From the NCBI GenBank assembly GCA_965215845.1, contig CBDCEL010000003.1, positions 1,178,001-1,242,000 on the forward strand: a stretch of 64,000 nucleotides of DNA. Direction: 5' to 3'. Below, piece after piece: positions 25,191 through 35,069 of this stretch (positions are counted from its first letter, which is position 1; the number at the start of each line of letters is the position of its first letter). Made by a program: the position numbers and the translations under genes. Under the pieces are notes generated by a model. It saw nothing but the letters and a program-made list of their open reading frames with translations. It was not told the origin of the DNA and made no database searches. The DNA comes from Aurantibacter_A sp965215845 (lineage in GTDB: Bacteria; Bacteroidota; Bacteroidia; Flavobacteriales; Flavobacteriaceae).

Positions 25191-27194
25191 ATGAAAAATT
25201 GCCCTGGTTTTTCTTCGACCTTTACGATTTTTTACGCATCCTTATTTTGTTTTATCCATTTGATTTCATGCAAAAAAGAGAATACCACAATCGTTTCTGA
25301 CGACGCGGTTGCCTATGCTTTTCCCGTAGCGGAAATATCATTGGATGGGGACCTATCCGATTGGCCCGATGACATGGTCAGATATCCGATAAAAAATGCG
25401 GCTATCGGGGATGCACCTGACGGAAATTCAGATTATGAGGGCCATTTTCGAATTGGGTATGGCCCAAACGGAAATACGGTGTTTATCGCCATGGAAATCT
25501 CGGATCAATCCGTGTTCATCGATACCACACAAAATTCCAATTGGAACACGCAAGACGGACTTGAGCTCTATCTCAATCCGAAGAATGAACATTCAGGTTC
25601 CCCGGTCACGCAATATGTTGAATACGGAGAAACCCGAAATGTATTTGGTGCCGGTGATAATTGGGACAATGTGGAAATGAAAAAGCGAACGACCGCAAAG
25701 GGGAAAACCGTCGAATGGAAAATTACCCTGGACCATGAAATTCAAACGGGCATGTCAATGGGACTGGACCTTGTCGCCATTGATAAGGACCAGGACAACA
25801 GTTTTACCTGGGTCTCCTGGGGCAAGGGAACACAAAAAATCGCAAATCCCGATCGGTTGGGAAATGTCTTGTTCGTTGCACCAGGAACAGTGCTTCGAAC
25901 AGCCAAGGGCCAAGCAGATCTTTCTGGTCTTGAGCAAAGACCCAGTTCCCTGACCGCAAGAATAACCTCGGTAGACAATCCGAAAATGTGGGTTCGCGCC
26001 AGTATTGATTCCATGGGCAATTATTCGACCACGCTGCCGATTGGCAAATACCAAGTCGATTACCCAAATCGGTTAATGGAAGTAGATTATCGGTTTCATC
26101 GAATGAACCCGATAGACCCTATTGAATTTGACTTGAAGGAAAACGGGAAGCACATATTACCCACCCTAACACCAAAATTCAGGGATAAACCTTACGTTCT
26201 GCCAAAAAAAGGGTTGCTGCATGATTTCGGTAGCGGAGAAGAGAAAAAAGTGGACGAATATGTTCAAGCCTGCCAAGAGTTCTACAATATCCCTGGGGTT
26301 TCGCTGGCCTTGATCAAAGATGGAAAAGTAGTTTACCACAAGACCTACGGGGTCAAAAATACCGTGACCCAAGAACCGGTAGATGGTAAAACTTTGTTCG
26401 AAGCCGCGTCGATCACGAAACCTGTATTCGCGTATGTCGCGCTGCGTTTGGCCGATAAGGGTATTCTAGACCTCGATGAACCCCTACATGAATACTTACC
26501 TTTTGAAGCACTTCAGGAATATCCCGAGTATAAAAAAATGACCGGGCGGCATGTGCTCATACATCGAAGTGGATTGCCAAATTGGGGAGCCGAGATGATC
26601 AACACGCCAGGGGAAAAATACGGATATTCGGGGGAAGGCTTCGAATATCTGAAAAGGGTCGTTGTCGAAATCACCGGGAAACCGATCGAGCAAATATTGG
26701 ATGAAGAGCTGATCTCGCCGAACAAACTTTATCATATGGAGTTCAGCGATAACGAAGAACTGCGTAAAGTCGTCTCTTCAGGCCATATGAACAACAACCC
26801 GACGAACTGGGATATTCCACAAGAAGCGGGTATGGCCTTTAGCATGCATACCGAGGCAAAGGCCTTTTCGAAATATGCTATCGCCTTACTTGAACGCAAA
26901 GGATTGAAATCAAGCACCTATAAAGAATTCATGACGATACATACTGAGTCTGACAGTGAGTACTGGAACCTACCTGACAAGCGCGAAGGTGCCGGTCTAG
27001 GAATCTTTATTAGAGAAACGGAATACGGCAACACCTTTTACCATGGTGGCAACAATGGTGATTTCAAATGTCTGTTCGAAGTTTACGATGATCTTAAAAT
27101 GGGTTATATCGTGTACACAAATTCAAACACCGGAAGCGAATTGACGTTTGATCTCTGGCAATTATTGGTGGAGGGAAAAATAGATAAAAGGTAA
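25191..27194 (+). CDS. Lipoprotein fusing a CBM9-like sugar-binding domain to a class C beta-lactamase-type serine hydrolase
   Basis: 667 residues with lipobox (FIHLISCKKEN). Residues 40-220 look like a CBM9/DOMON carbohydrate-binding domain (ISLDGDLSDWPDD, DGLELYLNPKN). After a beta-rich linker, residues about 355-660 form a serine beta-lactamase/DD-peptidase fold with SxxK (ASITKP), YSGEG in the Y-x-N position and HGGNNG as the KTG-equivalent. Probably a surface-exposed esterase or peptidase anchored to polysaccharide or wall; the substrate is unproven. Confidence 0.88.
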   Translation: MKNCPGFSSTFTIFYASLFCFIHLISCKKENTTIVSDDAVAYAFPVAEISLDGDLSDWPDDMVRYPIKNAAIGDAPDGNSDYEGHFRIGYGPNGNTVFIAMEISDQSVFIDTTQNSNWNTQDGLELYLNPKNEHSGSPVTQYVEYGETRNVFGAGDNWDNVEMKKRTTAKGKTVEWKITLDHEIQTGMSMGLDLVAIDKDQDNSFTWVSWGKGTQKIANPDRLGNVLFVAPGTVLRTAKGQADLSGLEQRPSSLTARITSVDNPKMWVRASIDSMGNYSTTLPIGKYQVDYPNRLMEVDYRFHRMNPIDPIEFDLKENGKHILPTLTPKFRDKPYVLPKKGLLHDFGSGEEKKVDEYVQACQEFYNIPGVSLALIKDGKVVYHKTYGVKNTVTQEPVDGKTLFEAASITKPVFAYVALRLADKGILDLDEPLHEYLPFEALQEYPEYKKMTGRHVLIHRSGLPNWGAEMINTPGEKYGYSGEGFEYLKRVVVEITGKPIEQILDEELISPNKLYHMEFSDNEELRKVVSSGHMNNNPTNWDIPQEAGMAFSMHTEAKAFSKYAIALLERKGLKSSTYKEFMTIHTESDSEYWNLPDKREGAGLGIFIRETEYGNTFYHGGNNGDFKCLFEVYDDLKMGYIVYTNSNTGSELTFDLWQLLVEGKIDKR

Positions 27195-27290
27195 AAGTCA
27201 AAAAAAGGAATTTCATTCTCAATATTACCACTTCTACCTTTAAAAAAAATTCAAAAACCGCAGCCCATTTCAAGTCCTGCCATAAAGTTG

Positions 27291-27298
27291 TAATTTTG
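27291..27298 (+). promoter_or_regulatory. -7 box upstream of recR
   Basis: TAATTTTG, 17 nt before the recR ATG. No -33 TTG at standard spacing. Confidence 0.4.
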
Positions 27299-27315
27299 TT
27301 CCGTTAACTATCGGC

Positions 27316-27936
27316 ATGGATTTTTCTTCGAAATTACTTGAAAATGCGGTCTACGAAATGTCACAGCTACCGGGCATCGGTAAACGAACCGCGCTTCGAC
27401 TGGTATTGCATCTGTTGAAACAGCCGAAGGATCAGACAGGCCGTTTGTCACGATCGCTCGAAAAACTTCGTGGGGAAATCAAGTTCTGTAAATCGTGCCA
27501 CAATATTTCAGATGTCGAATTGTGCGAAATTTGTGCCAGCCCGAAACGCGATGAAACCCTGGTCTGTGTTGTGGAAGACATCCGCGATGTGATGGCCATC
27601 GAGAATACCGGACAATATCGAGGGCTTTATCATGTTCTGGGCGGAAAGATTTCGCCCATGGAAGGTGTCGGGCCACAAGATTTGACCATTGCCTCCCTAA
27701 TCGAGAAGGCAAGACAAGGGCAGCTAAAGGAATTGATCTTTGCCCTAAGCTCTACCATGGAGGGGGATACCACCAATTTCTACATCTACAAACAACTGGA
27801 AGGCCTCGATATCAATACCTCGACCATCGCCAGAGGTGTCGCCGTTGGCGATGAACTCGAATACGCCGACGAAGTAACCTTGGGCCGGAGCATCATCAAC
27901 AGAATTCCGTTCGAAGGGTCGTTAAAAGCAAATTAA
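27316..27936 (+). CDS. recR: Recombination mediator RecR
   Basis: 206 residues. Helix-hairpin-helix (MSQLPGIGKRTALRLVLHLL), C4 zinc finger (CKSCHNISDVELCEIC) and Toprim domain starting VCVVEDIRDVMAIE. It loads RecA on gaps together with RecO. Length matches the family. First gene of the conserved recR-to-ftsY block. Confidence 0.97.
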   Translation: MDFSSKLLENAVYEMSQLPGIGKRTALRLVLHLLKQPKDQTGRLSRSLEKLRGEIKFCKSCHNISDVELCEICASPKRDETLVCVVEDIRDVMAIENTGQYRGLYHVLGGKISPMEGVGPQDLTIASLIEKARQGQLKELIFALSSTMEGDTTNFYIYKQLEGLDINTSTIARGVAVGDELEYADEVTLGRSIINRIPFEGSLKAN

Positions 27937-27985
27937 ATCACCCTTGAATATTGCAATAAATTTAATCCGTAGGACGTTTTTTCTT

Positions 27986-27993
27986 TATTTTTG
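27986..27993 (+). promoter_or_regulatory. -7 box of the E2 acyltransferase gene
   Basis: TATTTTTG, 37 nt before the ATG at 28031. Confidence 0.45.
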
Positions 27994-28030
27994 CAACAGA
28001 TTTATCAGAAACAGCGCTTAGATCAAGAAT

Positions 28031-29446
28031 ATGTCAAAGTTTGAACTGAAATTACCGCGAATGGGAGAGAGTGTCGCCGAAGCTACCTTGACCGCTTGGT
28101 TGAAGGAAGTCGGGGAGACCATTGATATGGATGAGGCCGTTTTTGAGATTGCCACTGACAAAGTCGATTCTGAAGTGCCCAGTGAAGTAGAAGGTATTCT
28201 TGTTGAAAAGCGTTTCGACATCGATGATGTCGTAAAGGTGGGGGATATTGTTGCCGTAATCGAAGTGAATGGTGAAATGGCATCAGTTACCGAAACTGCC
28301 GAGAATGTAGTTGAGGCCTCCGAAAATGATACGGAAACCGAAATGGGAGAAGGGGTCGTTTCCGAATTGGAGAACAATATCGCGGAAGTAAAGGAAATTA
28401 CCACCGCTCCAGTTCTTGATCTCGCAAATAATGGAGACAGTTCGACCGAAAGGTTTTATTCACCATTGGTAAAGAACATAGCCAAGCAAGAAGGTATTCC
28501 CACCTCTGAATTGGATACCATTCAAGGTTCAGGCAAGGAAGGTCGCGTGACCAAGAAGGACATATTGGCCTATGTGGAAAATAAAAAGGCCGGAATGTCA
28601 ACTCCTACCGTTCAAGAATCGGCTTCACAAAACATTTCAGAAGAAAAGGCCATAGAACGGCCAACCGTTCAACAACCCATTGAAGAAATCAAAACACCCT
28701 TACAACCTCATCAAATAACAACGGTTCAAAGTGTGGGTGGTGATGAGGTCGTCGAAATGACACGCATGGGCAAATTGATTGCCAAACATATGGTCAACAG
28801 TGTTTCGACCTCTGCCCACGTACAAAGTTTTATCGAGGTCGATGTAACCGATATCGTTAACTGGAGGAATAAAGTGAAAGATTCCTTCGAACAAAGGGAA
28901 GGCGAAAAGTTGACTTTTACACCGATTTTTTTGGAGGCCGTGGCCAAGGCCTTGAAAAAATATCCGTTGATGAACATTTCGGTCGACGGCGAAAAAATCA
29001 TCAAGAAAAAGAATATCAATATAGGAATGGCGGCAGCACTGCCTGATGGAAATCTTATCGTTCCTGTTATTAAAAATTCCGATCAACTCAATTTGGTCGG
29101 AATTGCGAAAGTGGTCAACGACCTCGCCAACCGTGCACGAAACAACGCACTCAAACCAGATGAAATTCAAGACGGCACCTACACTGTGACCAACGTCGGA
29201 ACTTTTGGTAGCGTTTTTGGTACGCCGATCATCAACCAGCCCCAAGTAGGTATATTGGCTTTGGGTGCCATTCGAAAAATGCCTGCCGTAATCGAAACTG
29301 CCGAAGGAGATTTCATAGGAATCCGTCATAAGATGTATATCTCCCATAGCTATGACCATCGGGTCGTGAACGGTGCTCTGGGCAGTATGTTCGCAAAGGC
29401 GGTTGCCGATTATCTCGAAGGTTGGGACGTAAATCGGGAAGTGTAG
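28031..29446 (+). CDS. Dihydrolipoamide acyltransferase (E2) of a 2-oxo acid dehydrogenase complex
   Basis: 471 residues in the E2 order: lipoyl domain 1-77 with the lipoylated lysine in EIATDKVDSEVPSE, an acidic linker, peripheral subunit-binding domain at about 137-178 (YSPLVKNIAKQEGIPTSELD) and the catalytic core from about 235. The usual active-site motif H-x-x-x-D-G reads HRVVNG here (AAC codon at the Asp position). E1 and E3 are not adjacent. Whether the complex handles branched-chain, pyruvate or 2-oxoglutarate substrates cannot be told. Confidence 0.93.
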   Translation: MSKFELKLPRMGESVAEATLTAWLKEVGETIDMDEAVFEIATDKVDSEVPSEVEGILVEKRFDIDDVVKVGDIVAVIEVNGEMASVTETAENVVEASENDTETEMGEGVVSELENNIAEVKEITTAPVLDLANNGDSSTERFYSPLVKNIAKQEGIPTSELDTIQGSGKEGRVTKKDILAYVENKKAGMSTPTVQESASQNISEEKAIERPTVQQPIEEIKTPLQPHQITTVQSVGGDEVVEMTRMGKLIAKHMVNSVSTSAHVQSFIEVDVTDIVNWRNKVKDSFEQREGEKLTFTPIFLEAVAKALKKYPLMNISVDGEKIIKKKNINIGMAAALPDGNLIVPVIKNSDQLNLVGIAKVVNDLANRARNNALKPDEIQDGTYTVTNVGTFGSVFGTPIINQPQVGILALGAIRKMPAVIETAEGDFIGIRHKMYISHSYDHRVVNGALGSMFAKAVADYLEGWDVNREV

Positions 29447-29552
29447 GTGGGGAAGAGCTGACTTTTCAGAAAAAAAAGCCCATTGTTTTTTCAAATCAAT
29501 AATTTTTAAGCACTTAAAAAGCAATATTCGCTATTAACATTCTCCTAACACC

Positions 29553-29579
29553 TTGAGCCTTTCCACGGTCTTAAATTTG
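29553..29579 (+). promoter_or_regulatory. Promoter TTG-N16-TAAATTTG of the 29614 gene
   Basis: TTG at 29553-29555 and TAAATTTG at 29572-29579, 34 nt before the ATG at 29614. The spacing is one base below the usual range. Confidence 0.5.
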
Positions 29580-29613
29580 TGTTGACCAATCCGAAAATTT
29601 CGACCAACTTGTT

Positions 29614-30867
29614 ATGAAGATCAGCTTTCAGGGTCTCTCGCTTCCCATTTTTTTGTTTTTTTTATCGGCGCACTTTACCCTTCTGGCACAAAAAAAGGAG
29701 GCACACAAAGAACATCTTAAACTTTTTATTGACTGCAATTGCGAAAGAAGCTACCTACGTCAAGAGATTCACTATGTGAACCATGTTAGAGACCAGGCCC
29801 AGGCTAATGTCATGCTCTTTATCTATGACATTGCAAATGGAAGTGGTGGTCGCACCTATAAACTTGACTTTAAGGGTTCTGAAGACTACGAGGGCATCAC
29901 AAGAGAACTCTCCTTCGACAGTAATGTGAACATGACTGCCGATGAAGTCAGAAAGGGGCTGCTTAAAAAAGTGCAGTCCGGACTTTTGTCCTATCTCATC
30001 CAGTCAGATATGGCCGAGGATATTTCCTTTACCATTGATCCCAAGGGCATGAGTGAAATTCAAGATATCAACTTTGAGGATCCCTGGAACAATTGGATAT
30101 TTGAAATCTATGGAGAAGCTGAATTGGACAAGGAATCAAGCAGAAAGGAGTTCGCATATGAAATCGGATTCGAGAGCGATCGGGTAACGGAAAAATGGCG
30201 TATTAGAGCCGATATGGAAATGAGTCAGGCCAATAGTGAGTTTGTCAGAAACGATGAGACCTTTACAAGTGAACGTTTTCGCTATTCAGGTGCGGGCAGC
30301 ATTGTTCGAAGCCTATCGGATCATTGGTCCACGGGCTTATTCGCAGGAGCCAGGCACGATACATTCACAAATCTTGATTTCAGGTATTACTTCTCGCCTG
30401 CCATCGAATACAACATTTTTCCCTATAATGAGGTACTCAGACGTGAGATCGTGTTCGCCTACAAAATCGGGTACTTCCACAATGATTATATCGAACCTAC
30501 CATATTCGGAAAGGCCAAGGAAGGTATCTTCAACCATTCTCTAGACGTGCAAGTGCGTTATAGACAACCTTGGGGAAATATTTATACCCGACTGCGAGGA
30601 TCCACTTTTTTAGATGATTTTGCAAAAAACAGAGTACAACTTTTCGGAAGGTTTTCGGTTCGGATTATCAAGGGCCTATCAGTTCGTTTTTCCGGAAGTT
30701 TCGAAATCATCCGTGATCAAATCAACCTGCCCGCCGGCGATGCCTCTATCGAAGATGTGCTCTTGCAACAAAAACAGATAGCCACTGATTTCGAGTTGGG
30801 GTTTGGGGTCGGACTCAGCTACACCTTTGGCTCGGCGTTCAACAATATCATCAACACAAGGCTCTGA
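29614..30867 (+). CDS. Putative outer-membrane beta-barrel protein of unknown function
   Basis: 417 residues. Signal peptide (LPIFLFFLSAHFTLLAQ), an N-terminal globular part of about 150 residues with a single CNC pair (FIDCNCERSYLRQEI), then from about residue 170 alternating amphipathic strands ending LGFGVGLSYTFGSAF, typical of an outer-membrane barrel. No named family recognised. Stands between E2 and a convergent TPR lipoprotein gene. Confidence 0.78.
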   Translation: MKISFQGLSLPIFLFFLSAHFTLLAQKKEAHKEHLKLFIDCNCERSYLRQEIHYVNHVRDQAQANVMLFIYDIANGSGGRTYKLDFKGSEDYEGITRELSFDSNVNMTADEVRKGLLKKVQSGLLSYLIQSDMAEDISFTIDPKGMSEIQDINFEDPWNNWIFEIYGEAELDKESSRKEFAYEIGFESDRVTEKWRIRADMEMSQANSEFVRNDETFTSERFRYSGAGSIVRSLSDHWSTGLFAGARHDTFTNLDFRYYFSPAIEYNIFPYNEVLRREIVFAYKIGYFHNDYIEPTIFGKAKEGIFNHSLDVQVRYRQPWGNIYTRLRGSTFLDDFAKNRVQLFGRFSVRIIKGLSVRFSGSFEIIRDQINLPAGDASIEDVLLQQKQIATDFELGFGVGLSYTFGSAFNNIINTRL

Positions 30868-30882
30868 AACGGTATCACGATT

Positions 30883-31714
30883 TCACTCCATAGCCAAGGA
30901 TGCATCGATTTTTGTCTTTAGGCGGGAAACATCTAGATTTCTCGGATCAAGGCTATTGGCCAAATCTGCATTTTCCTTGGCCAGCTCAAGACTGTCCATC
31001 TGAAAATAGATATCGGCCCATATGGCGTAGGGTTTGGGGATTAAGCTATCCTTTATCAACTCATTAAGACGTTTGGCCTGTTGCAATGCGACCTCAAAAT
31101 TATCCATCTCAGCTTGCATACTTGCCGAATGTCCCAATAAAAAAGGATTTTCTCTTTGATCGCCGTCGGTTAGCGCTTCTAGGGAATCCAGGGCATTTCT
31201 CGGTCCGTACCTCGAATGCAGAAATTCAATGTACTCGGCTTTCATATAAATCTCATCGGGATATTTATGGACAATCTTGCCGAGATTTTCCTCAGCCAGC
31301 AGAAATGCCTTTTGGAGTATTTTTTTGGTATTGGGCAGCTTTTGTTCCCGGGCATTCGTAAACGCGACCAATGCCTCATAGACTTCCAAAATGGACCTTT
31401 CGTCGCCCTTGACAGCTTCCCTTTGCTCTTGAATTTCCTTTTGAATTTGAAGTCGTTCCCCTAAATCCAAGGTCAAACGGCCCAAGACGGCCTTACCAAT
31501 CAAAAAAATCGGGGGCATGTTCCAAAACCTTCCGGTAAGAAACTTCGGCCGGCCCATAATTCCCCTCATCCATGATCTGTTTCCATCCCAATTCATAATA
31601 ATAGAGCGCCGAATCATTGGCAACACTTTTGTATATAGAGTGCCCTTTAAAAATTGGTTCTTGTTTACAGGAAAAACCTACCAGAAGAAACATCACGATA
31701 AAGAAGCGAAGCAT
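30883..31714 (-). CDS. TPR-type lipoprotein, interrupted by a homopolymer frameshift
   Basis: Start set at 31714 (MLRFFIVMFLLVGFSCKQE), a lipoprotein signal. The first frame carries YYYELGWKQIMDEGNYGPAEVSYRKVLEHAPDF and then hits a stop. Shortening the seven-base run at 31502-31508 to six continues as LIGKAVLGRLTLDLGERLQIQKE through helical repeats to the stop at 30883, giving about 276 residues. Tetratricopeptide-like repeats suggest a scaffold in the periplasm or outer membrane. The break is probably a base-calling error. Confidence 0.75.
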
Positions 31715-31788
31715 AAATCGAAAATACACAATTGTTAAAAATTTCTTTTGTCGAAGTTCCATATCTTTAAAACATTATTTTGGACCTT

Positions 31789-32574
31789 ATGAAACACTTC
31801 GTTCCGATAATCTGCGCCTTACTTTTACTTGCCTGCAAATCAACTACATCGAATGTAGATTTTGATGCATATGAGAAATTGGAGTTCCACAGCGACAATA
31901 TAACGATGCCCTATCGGCTATTGCTTCCGAAAAATTACGATAAAACAAGACCATACCCTATGGTGGTCGTACTTCATGGTGCCGGCGAACGAGGGAGTGA
32001 CAACGAAGCGCAATTGACTCTCGGAGCAGCATTGTTTCTTAAACAGGAAATACGGGATAAATATCCGGCAATTGTCGTGTTTCCGCAATGTCCCGAAGAA
32101 AGTTACTGGAGCAACGTTGATAAGAAAGGCGCCATGATGTTTGCCGAATTCACCTTTAAGGAAGATGGAAACCCTACTATAGCGATGGAGCAGTTACAAA
32201 AGTTGCTTCTTGAATTGAAAAATTCGTACAAGGTAGACGAAAAAAGAATCTATGTAGGTGGACTCTCTATGGGCGGCATGGGTACCTTTGAAATCGTACG
32301 TCGAAACCCTGATATGTTTGCGGCAGCATTCGCGATCTGTGGTGGCGCCCATCCTTCGACCGCCGCATCGATCAAAGATATTCCCTGGTGGGTCTTTCAT
32401 GGGGATTCCGATATGATTGTTGATTACGAACATTCCAAAACCATGGTCGAAGCGCTTAAAAAGCATGGGGCCAAAGTAAGATTCACGACCTACGAAGGTG
32501 TCAACCATGACAGTTGGGAAAATGCTTTTGCCGAACCCGAATTAATCCCATGGCTATTCGACCATTCCAGGTAG
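31789..32574 (+). CDS. Alpha/beta hydrolase lipoprotein (prolyl oligopeptidase/esterase type)
   Basis: 261 residues from the ATG at 31789, chosen because it begins a lipoprotein signal (HFVPIICALLLLACKST). Oxyanion region VVLHGAGERGSDNEAQ, nucleophile elbow G-L-S-M-G-G, acid FHGDSDMIV and catalytic His in GVNHDSW are all present. Likely a secreted carboxylesterase or peptidase; family members include phospholipase/carboxylesterase and feruloyl-esterase-like enzymes. Followed 3 nt later by a methyltransferase gene. Confidence 0.88.
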   Translation: MKHFVPIICALLLLACKSTTSNVDFDAYEKLEFHSDNITMPYRLLLPKNYDKTRPYPMVVVLHGAGERGSDNEAQLTLGAALFLKQEIRDKYPAIVVFPQCPEESYWSNVDKKGAMMFAEFTFKEDGNPTIAMEQLQKLLLELKNSYKVDEKRIYVGGLSMGGMGTFEIVRRNPDMFAAAFAICGGAHPSTAASIKDIPWWVFHGDSDMIVDYEHSKTMVEALKKHGAKVRFTTYEGVNHDSWENAFAEPELIPWLFDHSR

Positions 32575-32577
32575 CTT

Positions 32578-33303
32578 ATGAATCCCGAATATGACACCAT
32601 AACCGCTGGGCACTACAGAACATATCGCCCTGCGCTTCATTTCGAAATTCTCAGAAAGTGCATTTCAGCGGATGAAATTTTTGCTTTGGGGCTTGATATA
32701 GGATGTGGTACCGGCCAATCGACCCACGCCTTGTTAAAATTTTGCGAACGCGTTTTTGGGATAGAGCCGAGCAACGAAATGCTCGAAAATGCGTTGGAGC
32801 ATCCGCAAATCGAATATTCATACTTCGATACCAAGAATTTGAATTTCAAAGAAAATGCGTTTGATATTGTGACCTTTGCAGGGTCGCTATTCTATGGTAA
32901 ATCACTAAATCTGCTAGAGGAGGTCATTAGGGTGTCTCAAGACAAGGGGGCCATTATTGTCTATGATTTTGAGGTCCTTTTAAAGGAGCTACTTCAAAAA
33001 TTAGGGTTTGCTTCCTCCATTGAAAGCATTTATGACCATGAGGTGGATTTTTCTGGATTACAAACAGATCAGCTTTTGGAGGTCACCAAAGGAAAGGAAA
33101 CAACGATCCTGAATATAGATGCGAATCAGCTGGCACACCTCATTTTATCGGTCAAAGAACATTATGTCTTTTTTCAAAACAAATGGAGGACGGAAAATGT
33201 GTTTCAAAACTTGGCCAGGATGCTGAAACAAATATCGGGTGCTGGGCAATTTCGGTTAGAAGTAAATATTTTTTATACCCGATACAAGGTCGCAAAGAAA
33301 TAG
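32578..33303 (+). CDS. Class I SAM-dependent methyltransferase
   Basis: 241 residues. SAM-binding motif I LGLDIGCGTGQSTHALL, then FGIEPSNEML (acidic loop) and FDIVTFAGSLFYG (motif IV/post-I). The N-terminal ITAGHYRTYRPALH resembles ubiquinone/type-11 methyltransferases. Substrate unknown. Translationally close (3 nt) to the esterase gene upstream. Confidence 0.88.
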   Translation: MNPEYDTITAGHYRTYRPALHFEILRKCISADEIFALGLDIGCGTGQSTHALLKFCERVFGIEPSNEMLENALEHPQIEYSYFDTKNLNFKENAFDIVTFAGSLFYGKSLNLLEEVIRVSQDKGAIIVYDFEVLLKELLQKLGFASSIESIYDHEVDFSGLQTDQLLEVTKGKETTILNIDANQLAHLILSVKEHYVFFQNKWRTENVFQNLARMLKQISGAGQFRLEVNIFYTRYKVAKK

Positions 33304-33336
33304 GTGGTTTGCCAGCCCAATACCTTTTCGAAAACC

Positions 33337-33344
33337 TATATTTG
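33337..33344 (+). promoter_or_regulatory. -7 box upstream of the exonuclease gene
   Basis: TATATTTG, 13 nt before the ATG at 33358. This box lies inside the longer possible frame that starts at 33304 and supports the ATG at 33358 as the true start. Confidence 0.45.
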
Positions 33345-33357
33345 CAAAAAGCCCAAA

Positions 33358-34134
33358 ATGGATTTAAATCTCACAAGGCCCATCTGCTTTTTCGATCTGG
33401 AAACGACCGGTACCAATGTCGCAAAAGATCGAATAGTCGAAATATCGATCCTTAAGATTTTCCCCAACGGAAACAAAGAGGGCAAAACGTGGTTGGTGAA
33501 CCCCGGAGTGAAAATTCCTGAGGAGGCCGAGGCGATACATGGTATTTCAAACGAGAAAGTAGCTAGCGAACCCACTTTCAAGGAGCTTTCCAAAGAAATT
33601 TACAACATGATCAAGGACAGTGATCTCGGCGGATTCAACTCGAACCGTTTTGATATTCCGCTGTTGGCCGAGGAAATGTTACGGGCCGAGATCGACTTCG
33701 ACCTGAAAAACAGGGCTGCAATCGATGTTCAGACCATTTTTCATAAGATGGAAAAACGCACTCTTGCAGCTGCCTACAAATTTTACTGCAACAAAGATTT
33801 GACCAATGCCCACTCTGCAGAGGCCGATACCCAGGCCACTTATGAAGTACTGCTGTCACAACTGGATCGATACCCGGAATTGGAAAACAATGTGAAAAAA
33901 CTGGCTGAATTTTCGTCACATCGCCAGTTTGCCGATTTTGCCGGATTCATTGGGTACGATGAAAATGACGAAGCGGTCTTTGCCTTTGGCAAGCATAAAG
34001 GCAAGAAGGTGCTTGAAGTTCTTGATACGGAGCCCGGCTATTTTGGCTGGATCCAAAATGCCGATTTTCCATTGTACACCAAAAAAGTCTTGACCCAAAT
34101 AAAGCTTAGTCAACTCAATAACAAATTAAGCTAA
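33358..34134 (+). CDS. 3'-5' exonuclease (DnaQ/RNase T-like, DEDDh family)
   Basis: 258 residues from the chosen ATG. Exo I FFDLETTGTNV (Asp and Glu), Exo II SNRFDIPLLAEE and Exo III HSAEADTQATYEVL (His and Asp) are complete. A C-terminal segment after about residue 190 (FAFGKHKGKKVLEVL, GYFGWIQNADF) matches a DUF3820-like tail common in flavobacteria. It could proofread or trim DNA or RNA; not the replicative epsilon subunit by context alone. Confidence 0.92.
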   Translation: MDLNLTRPICFFDLETTGTNVAKDRIVEISILKIFPNGNKEGKTWLVNPGVKIPEEAEAIHGISNEKVASEPTFKELSKEIYNMIKDSDLGGFNSNRFDIPLLAEEMLRAEIDFDLKNRAAIDVQTIFHKMEKRTLAAAYKFYCNKDLTNAHSAEADTQATYEVLLSQLDRYPELENNVKKLAEFSSHRQFADFAGFIGYDENDEAVFAFGKHKGKKVLEVLDTEPGYFGWIQNADFPLYTKKVLTQIKLSQLNNKLS

Positions 34135-35055
34135 ATGCGCTTTTTCTGGCTCTCGCTTTTTCTTGTGGCGCAAATGGGCGCCCAGGAAGTATTGTTCGAA
34201 GGAAAGATTTTCGATACCAAGACCGGTGAACCCATTCCGTATGTGAACCTCAGTTTTTTGAACACCTTAAAAGGGACATCCACAGATGAAGAAGGTCGTT
34301 TTTTTCATTGATATCCCTAAGTACTATTTGGAGAACCAAGTGCACATCTCATCATTGGGGTATAAGGATACGATAATGGTCGCCAAAAGAATATTCGATT
34401 CAAAAAACATCGGCTTGAAAGAAGCGTCCTATGAATTGGATGAAGTGGTGGTATCCAAAAATTTGGGCGGTTCCGATATTTTGAATCCCATTGGTAGTTA
34501 CAGTGTGACCAGTGGTTTTTCGAGTTCGTCAACGCCATGGGTTTTGGCGTTGTATTTTCCAAATATCGGTGCCCAGGAAAAATTCGTTGAGAAAATCTCG
34601 GTATTCGTTCAGAAAAATCCAAGTTTTAAAAATCCTACCTCAAAATTCCGAATTCGAATTTATGATGTGCATCCGGTTTCAAAGAACCGAATCACGATAT
34701 CCTGAAAAAAAGTCTAGTGTTGGAGTCCCAGAGCGAAGAAGACCTTGTGTCGGTCGATTTGTCCGCGGTCAATATTAAGATTCCGCAAGAAGGTATTTTT
34801 ATTGGTCTGGAATGGCTTTTTGTTCCTAACAACTGGTATCGGAGCATCTCTGAGCATCCCATAACCAAAAAGAAAGAAATTGAAGATCGCTTTGCCCCTA
34901 CTTTCGGCGGAGTGTACAGCAAAAACCAAAATTTGAGAACAATGGTCTACGGAATGGGCAAATGGACTGATTTTACGACGAAATCAAAAGACCACATGAA
35001 AAACTTCATACCAGCCATCAGTCTTAAAATAAAAAAAGGAAAAGTCCAAAATTAG
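34135..35055 (+). CDS. Carboxypeptidase-like regulatory domain protein, two frameshifts
   Basis: Three frames join into about 306 residues. The first (34135-34305) has a signal peptide (MRFFWLSLFLVAQMGAQ) and the start of a CarboxypepD_reg-like domain (FEGKIFDTKTGEPIPYVN). It breaks at the seven-T run 34299-34305; one T fewer gives RFFIDIPKYYLENQ. A second break near 34681-34683 needs one extra A, giving KEPNHDILKKSLVLES. The protein continues to NIKIPQEGIFIGLEW, conserved in this periplasmic flavobacterial family, function unknown. ATG overlaps the exonuclease stop (TAAATG). Confidence 0.72.
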
Positions 35056-35069
35056 TAACACCAGATCAA

